Origin: SM23-62 sp964575235
GTDB taxonomy: Bacteria; Bacteroidota; Bacteroidia; Bacteroidales; SM23-62
Assembly: GCA_964575235.1 (NCBI GenBank)
Contig: CAZNQG010000037.1
Coordinates: 1 to 29,279 of the forward strand
Length of the DNA: 29,279 bases
Direction: 5' to 3'
In this document: piece after piece, positions 1-5,897 of the stretch
Position numbering within the stretch: the stretch's first letter is position 1
Layout of the letters: each line of letters begins with the position of its first letter
The notes under the pieces: model-generated
Told to the model about the DNA's origin: nothing
Database searches by the model: none
The model's input: only the letters and a program-made list of their open reading frames with translations
Translations under genes and position numbers: made by a program

Positions 1-986
1 TCCCGTATGAACCGGTCCAGGATTCCTGCATACGCCTTTTCCACTGCCTCCCAGTATATTCCCTCGATGTATCCCAGCCTCATGCCTTTTGCCAGGGCAT
101 AGGTAAACATGCAGGACGCCGAGGATTCCAGGAAATTGCCTTCGCGTCCTCCCTGGTCCAGGACCTGCCACCACAGTCCTGTGGAATCATCCTGAACCTG
201 AACGACGGCTGTGGCAAGGCGCTGAAACACAGCGATCACACTGTCCCTGCCCGTATGATCCTCCGGCAGGAAATCCAGCACATCTACCAGGGCCATGGCC
301 ACCCAGCCCATTCCCCTGCCCCAGGAGACGGGATTGCATCCGGCCCCGAACGGATCCTCCGCTTCTTCGTACCAGACATGGTAATACAATCCCGTTACGG
401 TATCACGGGTATGCTTTTCCATGAGTACCGCCTGCCTGACTGCATCGGTATAGGCCTCCTGCCGGCCGGAAACCTTCCCGTACTCGGCAAGGAAGGGTGC
501 GCTCATGAAAAGGTCGTCGACCTGCATGTGCGGACTGTCCTTGTGGTAAAATCCCCCGTCCGAAGTCCTCGGGAAAGCGTTCAGGAATTTCAGCAGGGAA
601 TCCGCAGCGGAACGGTATTGCAGCTCGCCGGTTTCTGAATACATGAACAGGATCAGGCTTCCCCCGTTGACCGGGTCTATGTCGTGAAAATTTTCTGCGG
701 GTTTTTCGTAATACCTCTGGAGATCCTCTCCAACCGCGTCCCGGATGTATTGAAAATAACGGTCATCCCCGGTGGCCAGCCAGAGGCTGCGGAAACCCTT
801 CATGGCTGTGGCGCTGACATAATCGTGAACCCCCAGGTATGAACCGATCTGGATAGCGCTCTCCGCCATGCGGACCGACCAGCGTATTTCCTCACCGGGC
901 TCGGCGCAGCGGGCAGATAGCAGAACGATCTGGAGGAACAGGCATGCCCAGCACCATTTAACCGGTACAGACCTCATGGTTATCAT
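1..986 (-). CDS. GH105/GH88-type unsaturated glycuronyl hydrolase, partial at left edge
   Basis: Exported enzyme of the YteR/YesR type. The family removes delta-4,5-unsaturated galacturonyl residues from rhamnogalacturonan or related oligosaccharides made by lyases, by hydrating the enol ether. The first ~30 residues form a hydrophobic signal segment ending near SARCAEP; the Cys sits in a poor lipobox (Arg at -1), so ordinary Sec export is more likely than lipidation. Family marks are HMQVDDLFM around residues 153-161, containing the expected catalytic Asp, and NPVSWGRGMGW around 218-228. The visible part ends at FLESSASCMFTYALAKG...YWEAVEKAYAGILDRFIR, near the last toroid hairpins, so perhaps 40-60 residues lie outside. 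Two in-frame ATGs (986 and 977) are possible starts. Family call firm; exact substrate inferred. Confidence 0.85.
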   Translation of the reverse strand, partial: MITMRSVPVKWCWACLFLQIVLLSARCAEPGEEIRWSVRMAESAIQIGSYLGVHDYVSATAMKGFRSLWLATGDDRYFQYIRDAVGEDLQRYYEKPAENFHDIDPVNGGSLILFMYSETGELQYRSAADSLLKFLNAFPRTSDGGFYHKDSPHMQVDDLFMSAPFLAEYGKVSGRQEAYTDAVRQAVLMEKHTRDTVTGLYYHVWYEEAEDPFGAGCNPVSWGRGMGWVAMALVDVLDFLPEDHTGRDSVIAVFQRLATAVVQVQDDSTGLWWQVLDQGGREGNFLESSASCMFTYALAKGMRLGYIEGIYWEAVEKAYAGILDRFIR

Positions 987-1032
987 AATTTTGTATGTAC
1001 CTGAGACAGTGGCTTAGCGAAAAATAAATTTA

Positions 1033-1040
1033 CAAAAATA
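1033..1040 (-). promoter_or_regulatory. Possible -7 element for the GH105 gene
   Basis: The minus strand reads TATTTTTG, matching the Bacteroidota -7 consensus TAnnTTTG, about 47 nt upstream of the GH105 start. No convincing TTG or TTTG lies 19-21 nt further upstream, so only half of the promoter is supported. Confidence 0.3.
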
Positions 1041-1065
1041 TTCCAAAGGACCGGGCGGGCTCAGG

Positions 1066-1427
1066 CTAACTCACAGCGAGGCGGTTGATATCCATGTTTT
1101 CAAGGATCTTTTTGTCATATCCTTCCGTGACCGCGCGGATCATGGCCTCTCCTACCCTTTCGGAGGTGGTGATCAGCCTGGGCGCAGGCGGAACATGTAG
1201 GCATCCCGGAAGGGCATAGCCAGCAGGTCGTTTTCGGTTTTCCCCTTTACCCTGGCCCACATCATGCGGCTTTTTTCACGGCTGTCCGTCCCGGTACCGG
1301 AGACGCAAATGAACACCATGTCGCTGTTTTTCTCAAGTACCGTCCTGGCAAGATTCATCGTCAGGTTATAGGTAATGTGCCGGTACTGATCCTCCGTCAT
1401 GCCGGTGATGTTAGCCCTTATTTTCAT
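1066..1427 (-). pseudogene. Decayed NAD(P)-dependent epimerase (Rossmann family) remnant
   Basis: Two reading frames together look like the C-terminal two thirds of the ~220-aa Bacteroidota epimerase-like short Rossmann proteins. Frame one (from 1427) gives GMTEDQYRHITYN, then MVFICVSGTGTDSREKSRMMWARVKGKTENDLLAMPFRDAYMF..RPG, including the SGTGTDS and WARVKGKTEN landmarks. At about 1180-1200 the frame breaks and the protein continues in another frame as LITTSERVGEAMIRAVTEGYDKKILENMDINRLA, the usual C-terminus. The N-terminal nucleotide-binding half (GATGxxG) is absent, and a stretch of roughly 40 residues that normally follows RPG is missing at the frame break. An N-terminal truncation plus an internal frame-shifting deletion therefore make it non-functional. 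The original substrate is unknown. Confidence 0.75.
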
Positions 1428-1516
1428 AGCTGGCTTATTATAATCAATAAAATAACAAACGTTCGTTCAGGAAGACCAGGCATGCATCTTCATGCCGAAC
1501 CGTATATACTCACCCT

Positions 1517-1651
1517 ATGAGAAAATCAACCGTTATGCTGTTGCTTTTAGTGTCCTGCCAATCCATGCCTGGAAGGCTTGCTGGCTGCTTCGGGACAAAA
1601 ATGCTTGTAAATCATGAATTAATGCATACCTTTGCTGAAATTAAGATTTAA
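1517..1651 (+). CDS. Tiny lipoprotein-like ORF, possibly a gene remnant
   Basis: An ATG-started 44-codon frame begins MRKSTVMLLLLVSCQSM: a basic n-region, a hydrophobic core and an LVSC lipobox, as expected for a lipoprotein signal peptide. What follows (to ...HTFAEIKI) has no recognisable domain. The cold-cluster promoter at 1604-1634 lies inside its 3' end, which argues against a maintained gene. It is most likely the leftover 5' end of a deleted lipoprotein gene, or chance. The rest of 1428-1603 shows nothing else. Confidence 0.25.
   Translation: MRKSTVMLLLLVSCQSMPGRLAGCFGTKMLVNHELMHTFAEIKI
1604..1634 (+). promoter_or_regulatory. Bacteroidota promoter for the cold-response cluster
   Basis: CTTG at 1604-1607 (-33 box, consensus TTTG), exactly 19 nt spacer, then TACCTTTG at 1627-1634 (-7 box, consensus TAnnTTTG). 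Transcription would begin near 1641, giving a leader of about 237 nt before the RRM gene at 1878. Consensus and spacing fit known Bacteroides sigma-ABfr promoters; the start site itself is inferred. Confidence 0.6.
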
Positions 1652-1734
1652 AAGTTTGTGCAGTTACCGACTAGTTTCCTTTCTTGTGTAGTCCATTTTG
1701 CCCACCTTCTTTTAATCCAATTTTTGCATTATCA

Positions 1735-1856
1735 TAACAACAGGTTGAACGATAACCTGTCTAATTAGAATGTCCTGATCCATCCGATAAAAAGTAAATT
1801 ACGGATGGTCCAGGTGAATGTGCCTGACCGGGCTCATCCAGCCTGTTGTTAAACAG
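1735..1856 (+). promoter_or_regulatory. Structured 5' leader with two mutually exclusive folds (candidate RNA switch)
   Basis: The long leader of the RRM gene has several complementary segments. AACAACAGGTTG at 1736-1747 pairs with CAGCCTGTTGTT at 1839-1850 (12 bp, one G-U, plus a T-A pair 1735/1851). Nested inside, CCTG/CCATCCG (1774-1777, 1780-1786) pairs with CGGATGG/CAGG (1802-1808, 1811-1814) across a 2x2 internal loop. The same outer segments can instead make local hairpins: ACAGGTT/AACCTGT (1740-1746/1754-1760, 7-nt loop) and CTGTT/AACAG (1843-1847/1852-1856). The two states exclude each other. Long leaders that refold are known for cspA-type genes; a thermosensor role here is inference. 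The 17 nt before the ATG are A-rich and look unstructured. Confidence 0.5.
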
Positions 1857-1877
1857 TAACTATTTAAAAAACAAACC

Positions 1878-2132
1878 ATGAACATTTATGTAGGAAACCT
1901 TGATTTCAAGGTAAGTGAAAATGATCTGGAGAGACTCTTCCAGGAATACGGCAATGTAAATTCAGCGCAGATTATTACGGATAAATACAGTGGGAGAAGC
2001 AGGGGCTTTGGATTTGTCACTATGGAAAATGAAAGCGAAGCCAGCAAAGCCATTGAGGAACTGAATGGCAAAGCCATTGAAGAAAGAGAAATTGTCGTGA
2101 ATGTTGCCAGACCAAGAAAAGACAGATATTAA
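1878..2132 (+). CDS. RRM-domain RNA-binding protein
   Basis: An 84-residue protein that is essentially one RNA recognition motif. RNP2 is IYVGNL (residues 3-8) and RNP1 is RGFGFVTM (42-49), with the aromatic residues that stack on single-stranded RNA present in both. The C-terminal tail ARPRKDRY is short and basic. Such small RRM proteins are common in Bacteroidota and cyanobacteria, bind RNA in the cytoplasm and are often cold-induced; no enzymatic role is expected. It is the first gene after the structured leader, and only 12 nt separate it from the next gene, so the two are probably co-transcribed. The ATG at 1878 places the first beta strand at the very N-terminus, as usual. Family assignment firm; RNA targets unknown. 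Confidence 0.93.
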   Translation: MNIYVGNLDFKVSENDLERLFQEYGNVNSAQIITDKYSGRSRGFGFVTMENESEASKAIEELNGKAIEEREIVVNVARPRKDRY

Positions 2133-2144
2133 CACTTCATAATT

Positions 2145-2336
2145 ATGACAAAAGGCAAAGTAAAATGGTATAACGAATCCAAGGGATTTGGTTTTATTGA
2201 AACGGAAAACGGGGATGATATTTTTGTCCACCGCAGCGGTATCTTCAATTCCCGCAGAACGCTTCAGCCTGATGAGGAAGTCGTTTTCGAGATCAAACAG
2301 GGTGATAAAGGCCTGTTTGCAGTGAATGTTAAATAA
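2145..2336 (+). CDS. Cold-shock protein, CspA family
   Basis: A 63-residue single cold-shock domain (OB fold). GKVKWYNESKGFGFI carries RNP1 (KGFGFI, residues 13-18), and DIFVHRSGI carries RNP2 (25-29). The length matches the usual 65-70 residues, and the C-terminal strand (VVFEIKQGDKGLFAVNVK) is intact. The family binds single-stranded RNA/DNA and melts RNA secondary structure that hinders translation at low temperature. It lies directly behind the RRM gene in the same direction and ahead of the sigma-factor gene, from which a hairpin separates it. Confidence 0.95.
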   Translation: MTKGKVKWYNESKGFGFIETENGDDIFVHRSGIFNSRRTLQPDEEVVFEIKQGDKGLFAVNVK

Positions 2337-2357
2337 CAACGTTTATCTGCCATACCC

Positions 2358-2379
2358 GTTCCGGACGTTGTTCCGGAAC
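2358..2379 (+). other. Intercistronic hairpin between csp and sigma-factor genes
   Basis: GTTCCGG (2358-2364) and CCGGAAC (2373-2379) form a perfect 7-bp stem with an 8-nt loop, ending 17 nt before the sigma start codon. No T-run follows, so it is not an intrinsic terminator. It could be a processing or stability element that sets the sigma-factor level relative to the RNA chaperones, or could affect ribosome access. Confidence 0.45.
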
Positions 2380-2396
2380 TGAATATACAGAACAGA

Positions 2397-3263
2397 ATGC
2401 GTCATCTACAGATTGCATATAAAATAACATCTCGTAATGATGGGGCTGTAAACCGTTATTTTCATGAAATCAGCAAATATCCCGCAATATCTCCTGAAGA
2501 GGAGACCGAGCTTGCCGTGAGGATCAGGGCAGGAGATCAAGAGGCACTGGAAAAACTGGTGGTATCAAATCTTCGTTTTGTAGTATCCGTGGCCAAGCAG
2601 TACCAAAACCAGGGCCTGTCCCTGACCGATTTAATCAATGAAGGAAACCTTGGTCTGATAAAAGCTGCAAGGAGATTTGACGAGAAACGGGGATTCAAGT
2701 TCATCTCCTATGCCGTTTGGTGGATCCGCCAGTCCATGATGCAGGCTATTTCCGAGCAAACGAGAATTGTGCGGCTGCCGATGAACCGGATATCGTCCAT
2801 TCACAAAATTAAAAAAGCAATGCTTCTTCTGGAACAGGAATACGAAAGAGAGCCTACGGATACAGAAATCGCTGATTATCTGGACTTTTCAAGTGAAGAC
2901 ATGAGAGTGGCCAACCATTGCAGACCCGGGCAGGTTTCTTTCGACAGGCCGCTGTCTGCATCTACCGATACGGAACTGAATCTATACGATGTCCTGTATT
3001 CCGAAGATATCCCCCCGCCCGATAATGATTTGTTGGTTGAGTCTGTAACAATCAATATCAACCGGGCCCTTCAGAAACTTACCAGACGTGAAGCGGAAAT
3101 CTTGATCATGTCTTTCGGATTATACCGGACCAAGGCTTATTCCCTCCAGGATATAGCTTTGAAATTCGGTATTTCATGCGAACGGGTCCGGCAAATTAGA
3201 ATCAGAGGATTATTTAAACTGAAAAACCTCCTTAAAGAGCGTTATACCTTTCTGGATGGTTAA
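2397..3263 (+). CDS. RpoD-like group-2 sigma factor
   Basis: A 288-residue sigma-70 protein directing RNA polymerase to promoters. It opens MRHLQIAYKITSRNDGAVNRYFHEI, like the Bacteroidota primary sigma factor, and has no long region 1.1. Region 2 is nearly canonical: NLRFVVSVAKQYQNQGLSLTDLINEGNLGLIKA, then RGFKFISYAVWWIRQSMMQAI (regions 2.3-2.4). Region 3 (IVRLPMNRISSIHKI) and region 4 follow. Region 4 has drifted: the recognition helix reads GISCERVRQIRIRGLFKLK, where primary factors typically have DLTRERVRQIKEKAIRRLR, and the linker before region 4 is unusual. This marks it as a paralogue, not the housekeeping factor. It sits between two cold-shock-domain genes, suggesting stress-dependent use, but the regulon is unknown. 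Confidence 0.88.
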   Translation: MRHLQIAYKITSRNDGAVNRYFHEISKYPAISPEEETELAVRIRAGDQEALEKLVVSNLRFVVSVAKQYQNQGLSLTDLINEGNLGLIKAARRFDEKRGFKFISYAVWWIRQSMMQAISEQTRIVRLPMNRISSIHKIKKAMLLLEQEYEREPTDTEIADYLDFSSEDMRVANHCRPGQVSFDRPLSASTDTELNLYDVLYSEDIPPPDNDLLVESVTININRALQKLTRREAEILIMSFGLYRTKAYSLQDIALKFGISCERVRQIRIRGLFKLKNLLKERYTFLDG

Positions 3264-3282
3264 TCAAAAATGAACTTAAAAT

Positions 3283-3741
3283 ATGGGAAGATCACAGGAA
3301 ACATTTCAAAAAAAAGAAGTACGAAAGAAAAAAGAAAAGAAGAGAAAAGAAAAAGAACAGAAGAGGCTGGCCAAGAAAGAAAAGGAAAAAAGCTCCGGTC
3401 TGGACGATATGATTGCCTATGTAGACGAAAAAGGAATGATAACCTCCACTCCTCCCGACCCGGATAAAAGGACGGATATTGAAGCGGAAGGTATTGAGGT
3501 AAGCATTCCAAAACGCGGTCCCGATGAGCATGCCGGTTCAATCCGCCAGGGAAAAGTAACGTTCTTTGACGATTCGAAAGGCTATGGTTTCATAAAGGAT
3601 TCAGAAACCCAGGAAAATGTATTCGTCCACATGAAAGATGCTGACCAGCCTATAAAGGAAGGAGATTTGGTAAGTTTTGAAAAGGTGAAAGGGAGAAAGG
3701 GCCCTTCTGCGATACATGTAAAGATCTTAAAGGATGTCTGA
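3283..3741 (+). CDS. Cold-shock-domain protein with Lys-rich N-terminal extension
   Basis: A 152-residue protein in two parts. Residues 1-38 (MGRSQETFQKKEVRKKKEKKR...) are almost pure Lys/Glu/Arg, probably a charged helix that binds nucleic acid non-specifically. A linker (about 39-87) contains DDMIAYVDEKGMITSTPPDP. The C-terminal domain (88-152) is a cold-shock OB fold with RNP1 KGYGFI (99-104) and RNP2 NVFVH (112-116). This architecture recurs in Bacteroidota. The ATG at 3283 lies 20 nt after the sigma-factor stop, so co-transcription is likely. An overlapping frame from 3270 (65 aa) starts earlier but breaks the CSD and is not the gene. Presumed RNA chaperone. Confidence 0.9.
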   Translation: MGRSQETFQKKEVRKKKEKKRKEKEQKRLAKKEKEKSSGLDDMIAYVDEKGMITSTPPDPDKRTDIEAEGIEVSIPKRGPDEHAGSIRQGKVTFFDDSKGYGFIKDSETQENVFVHMKDADQPIKEGDLVSFEKVKGRKGPSAIHVKILKDV

Positions 3742-3811
3742 TAATTAAGATACTCACTCCTGAGGCTATGTGCTGGAACCGGAATTGAAATCCCTAAAAA
3801 ATACATTGCCC

Positions 3812-4039
3812 ATGGACATAGGAAAAATTGAAGAATTAAGAAATTCTCTTTCGGAAATCAGGGAAACCGCAGAGGTCCTTGAAAATAAACTGGAAAAATT
3901 CATCAATGAAAAGGATCCCGAAAAGAAGGCTGCCATGCGAAAACTAATTGAATCTGCAATCAACCTGTTGCAGTTTGAATTCAAAAGGACCATCCTTCTT
4001 GAGACCGGTGAATTAAAGGATTATTTCACGGATTTATAG
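3812..4039 (+). CDS. Small helical protein of unknown function
   Basis: A 75-residue acidic protein (MDIGKIEELRNSLSEIRETAEVLENKL...) predicted almost wholly alpha-helical, with heptad-like spacing of Leu/Ile that suggests a short coiled coil or helical hairpin. No signal peptide, membrane segment or known motif is seen. The frame is open back to a GTG at 3770 (89 aa), but the ATG at 3812 begins the helical region and is preferred. It is the last plus-strand gene after the second CSD gene and may belong to that operon. Its stop is adjacent to and inside the convergent GumN gene's end (shared bases 4034-4039), with no terminator visible between them. Confidence 0.6.
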   Translation: MDIGKIEELRNSLSEIRETAEVLENKLEKFINEKDPEKKAAMRKLIESAINLLQFEFKRTILLETGELKDYFTDL

Positions 4040-4933
4040 TCGTATGCCTTTTTCCCTGAGGCAGTCCAGCAGGTTTCCGGGACCGAAAAGATGACCGGCT
4101 CCAACGGCCACAAAGAAGGTGCCGCTGCTTTGACCCAACAGGTCCACCAGGGTGGATGCCCATTTGCTGTTACGTTCTGCAAAGACCTTGCTGTAAGCTG
4201 CCTCTTCGCCCGGGTTGTTGAAATCAAATCCCGCATTAAAAATCTCTTCAAACTTCTGCCCCTGTCCGGAATAGTAAGCATCGCACATGACGGCCTCCTG
4301 CTCTGCCATGACCCGGAGGTTCCCGGCCAATTTCGCGAGCAGGCTGACCTGGACCTCGTAGGGAAGTTCAAACTCCAGCACCTCGAATTGTTCTTCGGCC
4401 GTCTCCAGACCAATTATCTCCTTTCCCTCCCGGAAAGCCTGTTCCCGTATCAGCCTGTCCACGCCGAACGAGGGCTCGTAACCCATTAATTTCATTTTTT
4501 GGACCGATAACCGGGTTATCAGCACCCAGGCATTGTACCGGTCGTATTCATAGAACTTGTCCTTGCCCATGACTTCAACGATCCTGTCTTTGCTTCCCTG
4601 ATCGAGGGTATTGCGGAAATAACGTTCTTCCGGCAGAGAATCTTTCTGAATGTAATCCGATAGTTTCCCTTCAAGACTTACAAAGTCATCGGCAATCTCA
4701 AGGATGACCCGGTCGGAAGAGCGGATCGCTTCCAGGAACGCAGCCGGGACTTCCGGGTGTGTTTCCCGGCCGACATGAATCGTCCCGGCTATCCAGACCG
4801 TGCATTCCCCGATCCGGGTTTTCCATAAAAATGCATTTTCTGCATCCGGGTCCCTGCATAACAGGGACTGGGGAAAAACCAAATAGGAAAGAAAGAATAC
4901 ACAGAATAATCTGAATCTTGTCGTTGTTTTCAT
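4034..4933 (-). CDS. TraB/GumN family protein
   Basis: A 299-residue exported protein. The signal peptide runs through RFRLFCVFFLSYLVFPQSLLC. The family's N-terminal motif is GTIHVG (about 50-55), followed by LEIADDF, IIGLETAEEQ mid-protein and the C-terminal VGAGHLFGPGNLLDCL (about 277-292). Both motifs carry the conserved His/Glu/Gly residues linked to the metal-dependent protease-like fold of TraB/Tiki/GumN proteins. The bacterial members' substrate is not established. It is third in a minus-strand run after the HTH regulator, with 20 nt between them. The convergent plus-strand gene overlaps its stop by a few bases. Family call firm; function open. Confidence 0.85.
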   Translation of the reverse strand: MKTTTRFRLFCVFFLSYLVFPQSLLCRDPDAENAFLWKTRIGECTVWIAGTIHVGRETHPEVPAAFLEAIRSSDRVILEIADDFVSLEGKLSDYIQKDSLPEERYFRNTLDQGSKDRIVEVMGKDKFYEYDRYNAWVLITRLSVQKMKLMGYEPSFGVDRLIREQAFREGKEIIGLETAEEQFEVLEFELPYEVQVSLLAKLAGNLRVMAEQEAVMCDAYYSGQGQKFEEIFNAGFDFNNPGEEAAYSKVFAERNSKWASTLVDLLGQSSGTFFVAVGAGHLFGPGNLLDCLREKGIRL

Positions 4934-4953
4934 GATCGTATAATCAGGGTTGT

Positions 4954-5154
4954 TCAGGATTCGTCTTCGAGAATAAAAAGGTCCTCCACGCTTACATTAA
5001 AAAAGCGGGCCAGCCTGAGGGCAAGTTGAACGGAAGGATTGAATTTCCCCGTTTCTATGGAATGGATGGTAAGCCTGGAAACCTTAAGTTTTTCTGCCAG
5101 TTCGGCCTGCGAGATGTTGATCCTTGCCCTCTCTACCTTCAGCGTGTTCCGCAT
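4954..5154 (-). CDS. XRE-family (YozG-like) HTH transcriptional regulator
   Basis: A 66-residue Cro/C1-type helix-turn-helix protein with almost nothing but the DNA-binding domain: RINISQAELAEKLKVSRLTIHSIETGKFNPSVQLALRLARFFNVSVEDLF. AELAEKLKVS and RLTIHSIETG form the HTH. Members of this short family commonly sit beside a small multi-pass membrane protein gene, as here: it starts 3 nt after the stop of the upstream 169-aa membrane protein, so translation is probably coupled. A palindrome in the operon's promoter (5709-5721) would suit autoregulation, which is inference. Confidence 0.9.
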   Translation of the reverse strand: MRNTLKVERARINISQAELAEKLKVSRLTIHSIETGKFNPSVQLALRLARFFNVSVEDLFILEDES

Positions 5155-5157
5155 GCC

Positions 5158-5667
5158 TCAGACTTTATAATGGATGATCACCCAGACCAGCCAGACAATC
5201 AAAAAAAGCAGGGCTGCAACCGGGATGATGCCCGTTATCCTGTTAGGTGGTGCTTCCCGGAAGATCCATGGCGGATTCGTCCTAAGGAACAGGCGGAACA
5301 GGATCTGGTAAAGGATCAGGGAGGCTTCGAGGATGTAAAAGATGACATACAGGTTAAAATCGACCCGGTCCAGGATGGAAATGGCCGCATAGAGCAGGAT
5401 GCCTGCTACGGTCAGCATGTATGAAAACCGCAGCATCCAGTGCCGGATATCCCTGATCCTCTCGTCCTCGGCCTTCTCCCTACTGTACACCAGCAACACA
5501 AGACCCAGGACGATGATGTAATGGTTCATGGTCAGGATCTTCTGTTCCCAGTTCTCGATGAACTGGTAATCTGCGATTAGCAACATAAGGAATATGGCTA
5601 TACCGGCCAGGGCAATACCCGACCCGATGAGCCGGTAGGATTCGCTGTACAAGGATGATATTTTCAT
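5158..5667 (-). CDS. Multi-pass inner-membrane protein paired with HTH regulator
   Basis: A 169-residue hydrophobic protein with about five transmembrane segments: GIALAGIAIFLMLLI (~17-31), HYIIVLGLVLLVYS (~48-61), MLRFSYMLTVAGILLYAAI (~78-96), FNLYVIFYILEASLILYQIL (~103-122) and GIIPVAALLFLIVWLVWVII (~145-164). A charged loop (REKAEDERIRDIRH) follows segment 2. No catalytic motif is seen. The arrangement membrane protein, tiny XRE regulator in tandem is a recurrent module; the membrane partner may sense or control the regulator, but that is not shown here. First gene of the minus-strand operon, with a good promoter ~33 nt upstream. Confidence 0.75.
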   Translation of the reverse strand: MKISSLYSESYRLIGSGIALAGIAIFLMLLIADYQFIENWEQKILTMNHYIIVLGLVLLVYSREKAEDERIRDIRHWMLRFSYMLTVAGILLYAAISILDRVDFNLYVIFYILEASLILYQILFRLFLRTNPPWIFREAPPNRITGIIPVAALLFLIVWLVWVIIHYKV

Positions 5668-5699
5668 GATGCTTGAAGAATATGTAAATAAAACTTATC

Positions 5700-5731
5700 C
5701 AAATGTATAGTATTATATACTTTTTGTCAAG
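5700..5731 (-). promoter_or_regulatory. Promoter with internal palindrome, upstream of the membrane protein/HTH operon
   Basis: On the minus strand: CTTG (5731-5728), 20-nt spacer, TACATTTG (5707-5700), a full match to the -7 consensus TAnnTTTG. The expected start is about 26 nt before the ATG at 5667. Between the boxes lies a perfect inverted repeat AGTAT-tat-ATACT (5709-5721), well placed for a repressor to block polymerase; the downstream HTH protein is the obvious candidate binder. Confidence 0.55.
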
Positions 5732-5751
5732 TAAAATTGAATTTTTTTTCA

Positions 5752-5782
5752 TTTGATCTGAACCAGGTGTCCATTAACTTTA
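5752..5782 (+). promoter_or_regulatory. Probable promoter for the PPC-domain gene
   Basis: TTTG at 5752-5755, exactly 19 nt, then TAACTTTA at 5775-5782, one base off TAnnTTTG. It would give a leader of ~110 nt before the ATG at 5898. It is divergent from the promoter at 5700-5731, so the two share one 230-bp intergenic region. Confidence 0.45.
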
Positions 5783-5897
5783 AAGGATCATTTTGTTTTC
5801 AAGGCATATGAGAATCCGCGGACGGGAACCGGCTGATTGGTAAGGCCACAGGTTTTCCCGCGACGGATCTCTGTTGAGAAAATTAAAATTCCAGCCC

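Noticed and set aside
3270..3467. Short plus-strand frame overlapping the Lys-rich cold-shock-domain gene
   Set aside because: It is a +1/+2 shadow across the same A/G-rich stretch; only the frame from 3283 leads into an intact cold-shock domain.
5716..5733. E. coli-like TTGACA and TATAAT strings on the minus strand upstream of 5667
   Set aside because: They are only ~7 nt apart, unusable for a sigma-70 promoter. The Bacteroidota boxes CTTG/TACATTTG in the same place have the right spacing.
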